64,000 nt of DNA from Chitinispirillales bacterium (GTDB taxonomy: Bacteria > Fibrobacterota > Chitinivibrionia > Chitinivibrionales > Chitinispirillaceae): the NCBI GenBank assembly GCA_031254105.1, contig JAIRVB010000031.1, forward strand, positions 1 to 64,000. The letters are read 5' to 3'. The position numbers were made by a program, and so were the translations under genes. Of this stretch, positions 57,601 to 64,000 are shown in pieces. The notes below the pieces were generated by a model. That model made no database searches, was not told the DNA's origin, and worked only from the letters and a program-made list of their open reading frames with translations. The stretch's first letter is position 1. Every line of letters begins with the position of its first letter.

Positions 57601-57895
57601 TACTCCCGGAATTATCAATGACAAACATAACTGCGGGCTTACCGGAACCGTCACCCCCGCTGCCGGTTATAGAATCAACAATCCCGCAAGCCCTAATATG
57701 CGTAGAGACAGCTATAACATCCAACGGAACAACAAGCTCCTTCCCGTCATACTCTTCAGGGCAGCCTGTCAAAGTAACTTCGCAATACTGCATTCCGGAA
57801 GCCTGCGCGCAAGCCGTTCCCGCCATCCCAAAACAGATGGCGATTGACCATGCAAGCACAGTCCCAAATGTCATAATTTGTCTGATCGGTTTCAT
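54638..57895 (-). CDS. VWA-domain surface protein with FlgD-like C-terminus
   Basis: Exported 1085-residue protein: signal peptide (to about 30, ACAQ), von Willebrand A domain (about 85-330) with intact MIDAS start VMFVIDNSGSM near 92 and FLSDGEPN, several beta domains, two tandem homologous modules of about 110 residues (starting near MDVEFYSQGGSP and MALYSQSGNPG, both containing TWTxSD and QGNFT), an Ig-like region, and a FlgD-like tail (AGPNPF, YDAVGNVV, VWDGKNSRGRTVGPGTYLLRI). AAGGAGG precedes the ATG. Likely an adhesin or cell-surface scaffold; the tail suggests the same export route as the glycanases. Confidence 0.88.
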   Translation of the reverse strand: MKPIRQIMTFGTVLAWSIAICFGMAGTACAQASGMQYCEVTLTGCPEEYDGKELVVPLDVIAVSTHIRACGIVDSITGSGGDGSGKPAVMFVIDNSGSMTGDNGHDRNGNRFRVTRALIDSIYSVYEDAEVGIVLFGDVLQFNATGDTRLERFNGPTTSASNQSFMPLRPLNGSVTANGYYNAGQAGDAEATYRGLLRSLFNIPANINNAASIRTGGNNGISLINGNYTDISLAFEAAVQAFQSTSVPKENQYIIFLSDGEPNVRSSNGAMRLARRFDYVLGEVRDSLGSSRNSIPTTYTVFLNNVGTRDALPITLDTVLSIPRNAAGLPDNFYSVLDSIAGISAPATVSGMTYNIRQNAYSSSNTKSDIWILQSNYDSLLALMMENIITPMLSTAEGNAKTIVISSSTGASDSTGAVDGGFTFNKRLPVDTSVVTTVSMGIRYEVKIDSTYFDPVAGADTTVTRIVPDSLFTYEFTIRRTADPGNDWRQNQNLVDFCGAKPTLSLMFQGDTLASSSNNSVSEAKGHMDRLTVVFDNTGGLFDYGSGVAVQVMNADGTFTDLENFTLTGASDGSNVYSFDFERVVASTENLGDGRLQHTAKDSIIIVFRNPDMPLDTIRLAVSFKSMDVEFYSQGGSPVSANKLSDTIRVVAGVQQNIYALFFDPEGSWLQEYESDPALISNITWTISDPANVSLSPVQGNFTTFNSTSANNAYTVTATYRYGALTLSRSIHVIVDPIWMALYSQSGNPGGKLPLLDTTITAGHDMLIYAKLFDPDSNWLSGYEDDEALRANITWTVSDANARLTPAQGNFTKFECTVAYRTYVVRATLTLPGLTVSSLAYITVDPAQAVSLEIVNDSVNIDRNNRSGFNEITFERETAAVKVWAVRRDAFGNLVEFAENAVWESCEYVDVKGSGSSAVIERKRGAGEGVVTVSDGTLTPDSINVIVIGESSVAAGPNPFIPGKSNLQEHLGPRAYDYYREIILSSNNASGSGSSSGTGVLIAVESPRPLRNATAKVMIYDAVGNVVLSTTTKGKLTGSNTYGFVWDGKNSRGRTVGPGTYLLRISGVQDNGQKFQVQKKMGVTK

Positions 57896-58407
57896 AATAA
57901 AACCTCCTTGAGTAAGATTTCAAAGCTTTATTTGCGGCAAAGCAAATATGATTTAAACGTATAAAAGCTCACAATAACGCTGCTTTATTTTTAAAGCAGC
58001 ACCTATTAAATATCTTATCACATTTTAGAGGAAATGTCTATAATTTTCTATATTATATAGTTCTATTTAATATATAATATAATCCGTTCAAAAGGAAAAA
58101 CCTACAACTTTTTGATAAAAAGATAAGTCAAAACAGATGTGATAATAGAAACCACTTAATTATACAACAAAAAGAACCAATCAATACCTCAATTTTGTAT
58201 TTCCGTATTAATCAGCATCCCTCTCTCAAGGTTTCGGGGTTATTATGTAACGCAAAACTCAAGCCGTTTTTCAGCCGCCACTCCCCATATTGTATTTTAT
58301 TCCAAATTGTCCATTATGATTTTACGTTACCGGACAATTGATACTGCTTGATAATTACTAAGAAAAAAACAATGGGTTCCCGTTTTCACGGGTGGATGGA
58401 GTCAGGC
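57896..58407. other. AT-rich divergent gap
   Basis: About 510 bp between the divergent VWA gene and ispG. Very AT-rich around 58010-58090 (runs of ATATAATATAAT type), consistent with promoters for both sides; no gene or repeat was found. Confidence 0.4.
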
Positions 58408-59466
58408 ATGACCGCTGATAGAAAAATTACACGGGTAATAAATGTAAACGGAGTCGCGATAGGCGGCGGCAACCCTGTTGTCATTCAGTCTATGACAAAC
58501 ACGAAAGCGCACGATGTGGAGGGTACGCTCAACCAAATCGAAAAGCTTGAGGCAGCCGGATGCGCGGCAGTGCGTTTAGCGGTTCCGGATATGGAAGCTG
58601 TAAGCGCGTTCAAAGCGGTGAGGGCAAAAACAAAGATTCCGTTAGTCGCCGATATCCACTTCGATTACAGGCTTGCCATAGCCGCAATTGAGGCGGGCGC
58701 CGGCAAAATCAGAATCAACCCAGGAAACATTGGCGGACAAGAACGGGTAAAAGCGGTTATTGACGCGGCAAGAAGCGCCGGCGTTCCCATTCGTATAGGC
58801 GTAAATTCCGGATCGCTTGAAAAGCATTTGATCGAAAAATACGGCTCCCCTAATGCCGACGCGCTTGCCGAAAGCGCGCTTTCCTGGATAGCTTATTTTG
58901 AAAAAGAAAATTTCGGCGATATCATTGTGTCTATAAAGGCAAGTGAAGTCCTTACTACCATTAAGGCGTGCAGACGGCTTTCGGAATCAACAGATGTTCC
59001 TCAACACATAGGCATCACCGAATCGGGTACGGTACGCAGCGGCTCCATACGGTCCGCTGTGGGCTTGGGCGCGCTTTTGGCCGAAGGAATCGGAGACACG
59101 CTGCGCGTTTCGCTTGCCGGAGATCCGGTGCAGGAGATTTTCGTTGCGAAAGAGATTCTCAAATCACTTGACCTCATGGAGGGCCCCGCTGTTATAGCCT
59201 GCCCCACCTGCGGCCGCACCCAGATAGATGTGGCCTCATTAGCTGAAAAGGTTGAGCAGTTTGTGGCTCCGTTGAAAAAACCACTAAAAGTCGCTGTGAT
59301 GGGATGTATCGTAAACGGCCCCGGCGAAGCGCGTGAAGCTGACATAGGGATTGCCGGCGGCAAAGGGGAAGGCCTCATATTTGTCAAAGGTAATCCACTT
59401 AAAAAAGTTCCTGAGGATAAGCTTTTGGAGGAGCTTAAAAAACAGATCTTTGAGATTTTAAATTAA
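58408..59466 (+). CDS. ispG: 4-hydroxy-3-methylbut-2-enyl diphosphate synthase IspG
   Basis: Fe-S enzyme of the MEP isoprenoid pathway. The ATG at 58408 is favoured: GGAG lies six bases upstream and TADRKITRVINVNGVAIGGG matches the normal N-terminus; in-frame ATGs at 58372 and 58393 are alternatives. About 352 residues, barrel domain with IQSMTNTKAHD, VADIHFDYRLA and KIRINPGNIGG, then the reductase-like domain with CPTCGRTQ near 264 and MGCIVNGPGEAREADIG near 300, giving the three cluster cysteines. Short two-domain bacterial form. Confidence 0.97.
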   Translation: MTADRKITRVINVNGVAIGGGNPVVIQSMTNTKAHDVEGTLNQIEKLEAAGCAAVRLAVPDMEAVSAFKAVRAKTKIPLVADIHFDYRLAIAAIEAGAGKIRINPGNIGGQERVKAVIDAARSAGVPIRIGVNSGSLEKHLIEKYGSPNADALAESALSWIAYFEKENFGDIIVSIKASEVLTTIKACRRLSESTDVPQHIGITESGTVRSGSIRSAVGLGALLAEGIGDTLRVSLAGDPVQEIFVAKEILKSLDLMEGPAVIACPTCGRTQIDVASLAEKVEQFVAPLKKPLKVAVMGCIVNGPGEAREADIGIAGGKGEGLIFVKGNPLKKVPEDKLLEELKKQIFEILN

Positions 59467-59685
59467 AACAGCCGCTACGGGAAAATTATTTAAGAGGATT
59501 GACCACGCTTGTATATCTTTATTATATTGTATATGTATATATGTATGGGCGCTGTTTAACAGAGAGTTTTTTGCTGTACCCCAAAACATCATCAATAAAC
59601 GGTTCATAAAAATTTTGGCGTTTGCTTGACAAAGCAAAAACTGCCCTGATAGAAACCTTCAAAAAACAAGAAAAGTACAAACGCT

Positions 59686-60918
59686 ATGGAAATATCAATG
59701 AACTCATTGTGCGTCATGTTCTCCAAAGCGTTTGATATCATAGAAGCTGAGCTTGCCGGCGCGAGCGAGTACCATAGTTTGCGGGTCGCGTCCCTGTGCT
59801 CCAGGATGGGAAAACACTTAGGCTATGACAGCGATTCACTCTGCGCGCTTGTTACCTGCGCTCTTTTTCACGACAACGCGCTGATCGAATACAACCTGAA
59901 CAAACAGACGGGCGGATACGATGGAATAGATCTTAAGCCGCACTGCGAATACGGGCAGCGTAATATTGACTGGCTGCCGTTTGCAAAGAGTGTAGACGGA
60001 TACATACTTCATCATCATTCGTGCGAAAACGGCAAAGGTCCTTTTGGCGCGGCGGAGTTCCCTCACGAAGCCGCGCTTATCAGCGCCGCGGATATCGCGG
60101 ATGTAACGTATCATCTGCAAAAAATTTCAAACAGCGAAATTAACGCCCTAAAGGATAAAATCGCCGCTAAAACAGGAACGTTCTCCACAAAGAGCGCTAT
60201 TGAAACGCTGTTAGACATAGTGGATGCCGAAATGTTAGAAAGCCTGCGCGATGAGAATATCCACGAGACGGTACGGCAGGCATATCCCGCGTGGAAAGCT
60301 GGGATTGAAGATGAGAGCGTTCTGCGCCTTGCTAAGTTTATCGCTTATATAATTGACTGCAAGTCGAAATACACGCGAAAGCATACGGAACAGATAGCGA
60401 ACCGCGCCTGGCTTATGGGTGAATATTATGGTTATTCAGGAGGCGAGAAAGCAAAATTGTATCTGGCGGCGTCGCTTCATGATATAGGAAAGATATCCAC
60501 TCCTTCCGCGGTTCTGGAAAAGCCGGGTAAACTTGACAAAGATGAGTACAGGACAATCATGGATCATGTACGCTGTACATACGACTGGCTTGGAGAAGTT
60601 GAGGGCCTTGGAAAGATAAGGAACTGGGCTTGCGAGCATCATGAGAAGTTAGACGGGACAGGGTATCCGTTAAACAAACGGGATACGGATCTTGATTTCA
60701 ATTCGCGGCTTATGGCGTGCATAGACATTTATCAGGCTGTCTGCGAGGAACGCCCATATCACTCTGCCCGAAGCCATGAAGAAACCATGCCGATATTGTA
60801 CGGCATGGCAGAGAAAGGCTTTATAGACGGCAAAACAGTAAAAGATCTAGATGATGTGATGGCTGAGTATTCCCTGCGTGATCTTGACGCGCCGGAATTA
60901 CAAGTAATGCAGAAATAA
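59686..60918 (+). CDS. HD-GYP domain phosphodiesterase
   Basis: Predicted c-di-GMP phosphodiesterase. The 410-residue protein has two HD-type halves: an N-terminal degenerate one (about 20-130; YHSLRVASLCSRMG, CALFHDNALIEYN) and a C-terminal HD-GYP domain (about 205-395) with SLHDIGKISTP near 263, HHEKLDGTGYPLN near 318 and the DIYQAVCEERPYH segment. No membrane segment or receiver domain. The last codons (ATG CAG AAA TAA) lie inside a family A repeat, so the C-terminal Met-Gln-Lys comes from that element. Confidence 0.9.
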   Translation: MEISMNSLCVMFSKAFDIIEAELAGASEYHSLRVASLCSRMGKHLGYDSDSLCALVTCALFHDNALIEYNLNKQTGGYDGIDLKPHCEYGQRNIDWLPFAKSVDGYILHHHSCENGKGPFGAAEFPHEAALISAADIADVTYHLQKISNSEINALKDKIAAKTGTFSTKSAIETLLDIVDAEMLESLRDENIHETVRQAYPAWKAGIEDESVLRLAKFIAYIIDCKSKYTRKHTEQIANRAWLMGEYYGYSGGEKAKLYLAASLHDIGKISTPSAVLEKPGKLDKDEYRTIMDHVRCTYDWLGEVEGLGKIRNWACEHHEKLDGTGYPLNKRDTDLDFNSRLMACIDIYQAVCEERPYHSARSHEETMPILYGMAEKGFIDGKTVKDLDDVMAEYSLRDLDAPELQVMQK

Positions 60919-60950
60919 AGATAAGGCATGCAGAGTTTTTTGTATTATTA
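60905..60950. repeat. Dispersed inverted repeat, family A, copy 4
   Basis: TAATGCAGAAATAAAG (60905-60920) supplies the stop codon of the HD-GYP gene. A degenerate inverted end (TTTTTTGTATTATTAA) closes the element near 60950. Confidence 0.7.
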
Positions 60951-60974
60951 ACTGATGTTACGCAGTTCATGTCA

Positions 60975-61039
60975 CTCCCGCGAAGGCGGGAGGCTATATG
61001 TCTCTTATTTGTAGTGACGGAACGATCGCTGATCGTTCC
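60975..61039. repeat. Two REP palindromes: GCGAAGGC and GGAACGATC types
   Basis: CTCCCGCGAAGGCGGGAG (60975-60992) is followed by GGAACGATCGCTGATCGTTCC (61019-61039) with a CTAC tail. They lie between the HD-GYP gene and the oxygen-defence operon. Confidence 0.8.
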
Positions 61040-61125
61040 CTACTGCGGAACAACGGATCTCCGTCGATGGGCGCAGGAGATACCATCCGGCGCGTAACAT
61101 CAATAACTAAAACAAGTAAATTCAC

Positions 61126-61170
61126 ATGCGCAAACCGATAACCTTACTAAAAACGAGTAAATTCACATGA
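61126..61170 (+). CDS. Short upstream reading frame overlapping the flavodiiron start
   Basis: Fourteen codons, ATG CGC AAA to ACA TGA; the TGA overlaps the flavodiiron ATG as ATGA. The frame exists because about 41 bp around the start codon are tandemly duplicated (both copies contain GAGTAAATTCACATG or AAGTAAATTCACATG). It could couple translation or act as a leader; expression is unproven. Confidence 0.4.
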   Translation: MRKPITLLKTSKFT

Positions 61171-63026
61171 GAACCGGGAATCTTACCAAAAAAATTACTG
61201 ACGATTTGATTTGGGTCGGAGCCAATGACAGGCGTTTGGCGATGTTTGAGGGCGTATATTCTGTTCCGCGCGGCGTTTCTTACAACTCGTATCTTTTGAT
61301 GGATGAGAAGACCGTGTTGTTTGACACTGTAGATAAGGCAGTACGGCATAAGTTGACGGATAACATAACTTACGCGCTTGACGGCAGGAAGCTGGATTAC
61401 CTTATTGTACAACACATGGAGCCCGACCATTCCGCAATTATAGCTGAACTGGCGGAGAAATATCCCGAATTGAAAATCGTATGCAACGCGAAAACGTTAT
61501 CCTTTATCAAGCAGTTCTATAATTTTGAAATTGACTCCCGCGCGATTATTGTCAAGGAAAACGACACGCTTGTTACCGGCAGACACACTCTGCGTTTTAT
61601 CATGGCGCCTATGGTTCACTGGCCTGAGGTTATGGTTACGTACGATTCTACAGATAAAATTCTTTTTTCCGCGGACGCGTTCGGCTGCTTCGGGGCGCTC
61701 AACGGCGCGATGTTCGCCGATGAAATTGATTTTAACAGAGATTACATGGATGAGGCGAGGCGCTATTATGCAAATATAGCAGGTAAATACGGAAGTCAGG
61801 TTCAGATGCTACTTAAAAAAGCGCAAGCCCTGGAAATCGAAATGATCTGCCCGCTTCACGGATTTATCTGGCGTAAGAACATAGACCGTATCATAGCAAA
61901 ATATAATTTATGGAGCTCGTATGAGCCGGAGGAACATGGCGTTATGATTGCGTACGCTTCGGTTTATGGAAATACGGAAACCGCGGCTGAGATACTTGCG
62001 CATCGCCTGCGCGACAGGGGCGTTAAGACGGAGATGTTTGACGTTTCGGTTACGCCGGCTTCGGAAATTATCGCGGCGGCGTTTAAATGGAGCCATCTGG
62101 CGTTTGCCTCCACCACTTACAACGCCGGGATTTTTATTACAATGGAGGCGCTTATAAACGATCTTACGGCTCACAATATACAAAACCGCGCAGTCGCTAT
62201 AATAGAAAACGGATCGTGGGCTCCGACAAGCGGCAATCTTATAGCGGAAAAATTAAGCGAATGCAAAAACATAAATATTCTCGGTGAAAAGATCACCTTA
62301 AAGTCAAGCCTGAAAGAGTGTCAGCTTGCTGAGATGGATGAACTCGCGAACGTGGCTGCCGCAAGCGTTAAAGCCGCCGCCGGTGTGGTTTCAAACTCCG
62401 ATCCCATGTTAAAGCTGCCTTACGGCTTGTTTGTTTTAACGGCTAAAGACGGAGACAAAGACAACGGCTGTATTATAAATACCGCGGCGCAGATAACCGT
62501 CTCTCCGGTAAAACTTTGCGTTACGGTAAACAAGAAAAATTTTACTCATGATATGATACTTAAAACGGGAGAATTCAACATCTCCGTTCTCAGCGAAAAC
62601 GCTCCGTTCAATGTTTTTGAACGGTTTGGTTTTCATAGCGGAAAAGATACAAATAAGTTTGCGGACGCGGCCCGTGATAAACGCGCGGCAAACGGTATTC
62701 AGTATATTCACGAACACGCTAACGCCGTAATCTGCGCTAAAGTTACAGCATCTCATGATTACGGAACGCACAGCATGTTTATCGCGGATGTTACCGAAAC
62801 TTTTATGCTCTGCGGCGAGCCAAGCATGACGTATCAGCACTACTTTGACAACGTTAAGCCTAAACCTAAAATTCCGGTATCGCAGAAGAAATGTTTTGTG
62901 TGCAAAATATGCGGATATGTATACGAAGGCAACAGTTTGCCGGAAGATTATATCTGTCCGCTGTGTAAACACGGCGCGCAGGATTTCGAGATAATAACCA
63001 CAACCTCAAAAGGAGGCAAGGCATGA
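61167..63026 (+). CDS. Flavodiiron protein fused to flavin reductase and rubredoxin domains
   Basis: Reduces O2 (or NO) to water in the cytoplasm. The 619 residues contain a metallo-beta-lactamase-like diiron domain (about 1-250) with ligands in HMEPDHS, MVHWPE, SADAFG and LHGFIW, a flavodoxin domain (about 256-395; [12 protein letters not shown]), a flavin-reductase-like FMN domain (about 417-565; [15 protein letters not shown]) and a C-terminal rubredoxin (near 573-610; [10 protein letters not shown] and CPLCKHG). The fusion packs most of the electron path into one chain. It overlaps the rubredoxin gene by 4 bp; no clear Shine-Dalgarno sequence. Confidence 0.95.
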   Translation: MRTGNLTKKITDDLIWVGANDRRLAMFEGVYSVPRGVSYNSYLLMDEKTVLFDTVDKAVRHKLTDNITYALDGRKLDYLIVQHMEPDHSAIIAELAEKYPELKIVCNAKTLSFIKQFYNFEIDSRAIIVKENDTLVTGRHTLRFIMAPMVHWPEVMVTYDSTDKILFSADAFGCFGALNGAMFADEIDFNRDYMDEARRYYANIAGKYGSQVQMLLKKAQALEIEMICPLHGFIWRKNIDRIIAKYNLWSSYEPEEHGVMIAYASVYGNTETAAEILAHRLRDRGVKTEMFDVSVTPASEIIAAAFKWSHLAFASTTYNAGIFITMEALINDLTAHNIQNRAVAIIENGSWAPTSGNLIAEKLSECKNINILGEKITLKSSLKECQLAEMDELANVAAASVKAAAGVVSNSDPMLKLPYGLFVLTAKDGDKDNGCIINTAAQITVSPVKLCVTVNKKNFTHDMILKTGEFNISVLSENAPFNVFERFGFHSGKDTNKFADAARDKRAANGIQYIHEHANAVICAKVTASHDYGTHSMFIADVTETFMLCGEPSMTYQHYFDNVKPKPKIPVSQKKCFVCKICGYVYEGNSLPEDYICPLCKHGAQDFEIITTTSKGGKA

Positions 63027-63175
63027 AGTATGTTTGCGTATGCGGGTATGAGTACGATGAAGCCGCCGGAGACCCGGACAACGGAATAGCTCCGGGAACA
63101 AAATGGGAGGATATTCCTGAAGATTTTATATGCCCAGTGTGCGGGATGTCAAAAGATAATTTTTCAAAAGAGTAA
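63023..63175 (+). CDS. Rubredoxin with a shortened first cysteine pair
   Basis: A 50-residue electron carrier that fits the rubredoxin fold: [38 protein letters not shown] and a final DNFSKE. The second iron-binding knuckle is normal (CPVCG), but the first reads C-x-C instead of C-x2-C. The start ATG overlaps the flavodiiron stop (ATGA) and AGGAGG lies just upstream. It probably feeds electrons to the flavodiiron protein or superoxide reductase. Confidence 0.93.
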   Translation: MKYVCVCGYEYDEAAGDPDNGIAPGTKWEDIPEDFICPVCGMSKDNFSKE

Positions 63176-63193
63176 CTTACGGAGGCGGCGGTT

Positions 63194-63580
63194 ATGAAAG
63201 GAAGTCAAAAATTTTTTATCTGCAAACATTGCGGAAATATGACAGGCGTTATTTTCGACAAAGGTGTGCCGATGGTTTGCTGCGGCGAAAAAATGGCGGA
63301 GCTTACGCCTAATACCGTAGAAGCAAGCAGCGAGAAACACCTCCCCGTGGTGACTCTCACAGGCGGCCGGATAGATGCCGCGGTAGGAAGCGCGGCGCAT
63401 CCCATGGAAGAAGCGCACCATATCGAATTTGTATACGTCGAAACCGAGCGCGGCGGTCAACTTAAAAGCCTGAAAGCAGGCGAAAAACCAGCCGCTTCGT
63501 TTTGTTTCACTGAAGATAAACCGGCTGCGGTTTACGCATATTGCAATCTTCACGGGTTGTGGAAAACTGAGGTTTCATAG
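63194..63580 (+). CDS. dfx: Desulfoferrodoxin (superoxide reductase, two-iron type)
   Basis: Reduces superoxide to peroxide without making O2. In 128 residues: an N-terminal desulforedoxin centre (CKHCG and VCCGEK) and the catalytic domain with His ligands in KHLPVV, HPMEEAHHIEF, and the Cys-Asn-x-His motif YCNLHGLW. The conserved catalytic-loop Glu-Lys region is represented by SSEKHLP. GGAGG precedes the ATG 18 bp after rubredoxin, so the three genes form an operon. Confidence 0.96.
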   Translation: MKGSQKFFICKHCGNMTGVIFDKGVPMVCCGEKMAELTPNTVEASSEKHLPVVTLTGGRIDAAVGSAAHPMEEAHHIEFVYVETERGGQLKSLKAGEKPAASFCFTEDKPAAVYAYCNLHGLWKTEVS

Positions 63581-63588
63581 CTTTTGGT

Positions 63589-63674
63589 CAATGCGGAAAT
63601 AAAAAAGAAGATATGACAGATATTTTGTTGTATTATCAGGTGTTTTCTATTTCTGCATTATTATTTCTGCATTG
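63589..63674. repeat. Dispersed inverted repeat, family A, copy 5
   Basis: CAATGCGGAAATAAAA (63589-63604) opens the element; two inverted ends follow in tandem (63647-63660 and 63661-63674). It lies between two convergent genes and supplies the stop codon of the minus-strand one (ATG CAG AAA TAA). Confidence 0.8.
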
Positions 63675-64000
63675 ACAAATGGCTGAATCCATATTTAACA
63701 TTGTGGATAACGCTCAGTTCGCCTGATTTTATCTTCTCCAGATCAGCCAGGGCTTTCTCTTTGGAAAACCAGATGATGTTGATGAAACCCGTTTTTACCA
63801 GCGGAGACGGCCTGAAATCTTGGAGCTTATACTTGTATGGCGATTCGCCATTAAAATAATTACCCGCTCCTCTTTCAACCTGCCCATGCAAAATATTATC
63901 TTTATATAATAGTCGCGCCGGTGCGCCCCGTTCATCATTAGCAGTTCCGCAGGCTTTCTCCTCGGTATAATAATTGCGCGTTGATTTTGGGGTTCTTGCA
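63661..64000 (-). CDS. Unrecognised protein, C-terminal part (runs off the window)
   Basis: The open frame continues to the right edge, so the start is not seen; an in-window TTG is not the true start. The visible 112 residues include ERGAPARLLYKDNILHG, YKYKLQDFRPSPLVKTG and FINIIWFSKEKALADLEKI, then a final Met-Gln-Lys derived from the repeat. No family is recognised. The composition looks coding, with no internal stop. Confidence 0.6.
   Translation of the reverse strand, partial: ARTPKSTRNYYTEEKACGTANDERGAPARLLYKDNILHGQVERGAGNYFNGESPYKYKLQDFRPSPLVKTGFINIIWFSKEKALADLEKIKSGELSVIHNVKYGFSHLSMQK

Noticed and set aside
1-64000. tRNA, rRNA, prophage or complete insertion sequence
   Set aside because: No cloverleaf, rRNA signature, phage structural gene or IS with terminal repeats was recognised by eye; the only transposase-type genes are the RAYT and the Rpn-like protein.

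Overview
The window looks like chromosome of an anaerobic, plant-fibre-degrading, Gram-negative bacterium, most likely of the Fibrobacterota/Chitinispirillum side of the FCB group. Reasons: secreted pectin and cellulose enzymes (rhamnogalacturonan lyase, pectate lyase, GH3, GH5) that end in type IX-secretion-like or FlgD-like C-terminal domains; a complete six-gene rnf operon; an oxygen/superoxide defence cassette (flavodiiron protein, rubredoxin, superoxide reductase); lipoproteins and a beta-barrel-like protein. The assignment is an inference from gene content; no rRNA, tRNA or CRISPR array was seen.

Layout. 0-4 kb: an AlbA_2/ATPase-type regulator overlapping a start-less YkgJ-like fragment, and a large lipoprotein joining a metallophosphatase-like domain to a thioredoxin-like domain. 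4-10 kb: a decayed pectinase 3' end, then an intact PL11 rhamnogalacturonan lyase and a PL1 pectate lyase sharing a C-terminal module. 10-18 kb: Nnr, a PAS histidine kinase, a GH3 enzyme and an AsmA-like protein. 18-23 kb: sigma-54 response regulator plus YbgC thioesterase, an MqsR/MqsA-like toxin-antitoxin pair with a clear promoter and candidate operator, and TypA. 23-25 kb: NmrA-like protein, REP palindromes and a REP-associated tyrosine transposase whose own reading frame contains REP palindromes and a long hexanucleotide repeat. 25-29 kb: amidohydrolase, AAA-ATPase-like/PD-(D/E)XK protein, cNMP-binding protein. 29-34 kb: YchF, PBP4, MBL protein, FmdB-type zinc ribbon, Obg. 34-37 kb: BspA-type LRR protein and DUF4416. 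37-42.5 kb: rnfCDGEAB. 43-49 kb: Rpn-type nuclease, malic enzyme, GH5, U32 peptidase, thioredoxin. 49-58 kb: barrel-like protein, MltG, the second metallophosphatase/thioredoxin lipoprotein, a HAMP-like membrane protein and a VWA surface protein. 58-64 kb: IspG, HD-GYP protein, flavodiiron-rubredoxin-superoxide reductase operon, and a partial gene at the edge.

How it fits together. Secreted lyases and glycosidases release sugars from pectin and cellulose. Malic enzyme and Rnf handle pyruvate/NAD and ferredoxin-linked energy conservation. The 61-63.6 kb cassette removes O2 and superoxide that would damage Fe-S enzymes such as Rnf and IspG.

The most unusual content is between genes: several families of short dispersed inverted repeats. 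One (ends TAATGCAGAAATAAAA) sits at gene 3' ends in every copy and twice supplies the stop codon. Another is a REP family with a constant GTAGGG head and variable but self-complementary stems, next to a RAYT gene that has itself absorbed REPs. There are also heptamer-periodic tracts and 38-bp direct repeats at a divergent promoter.
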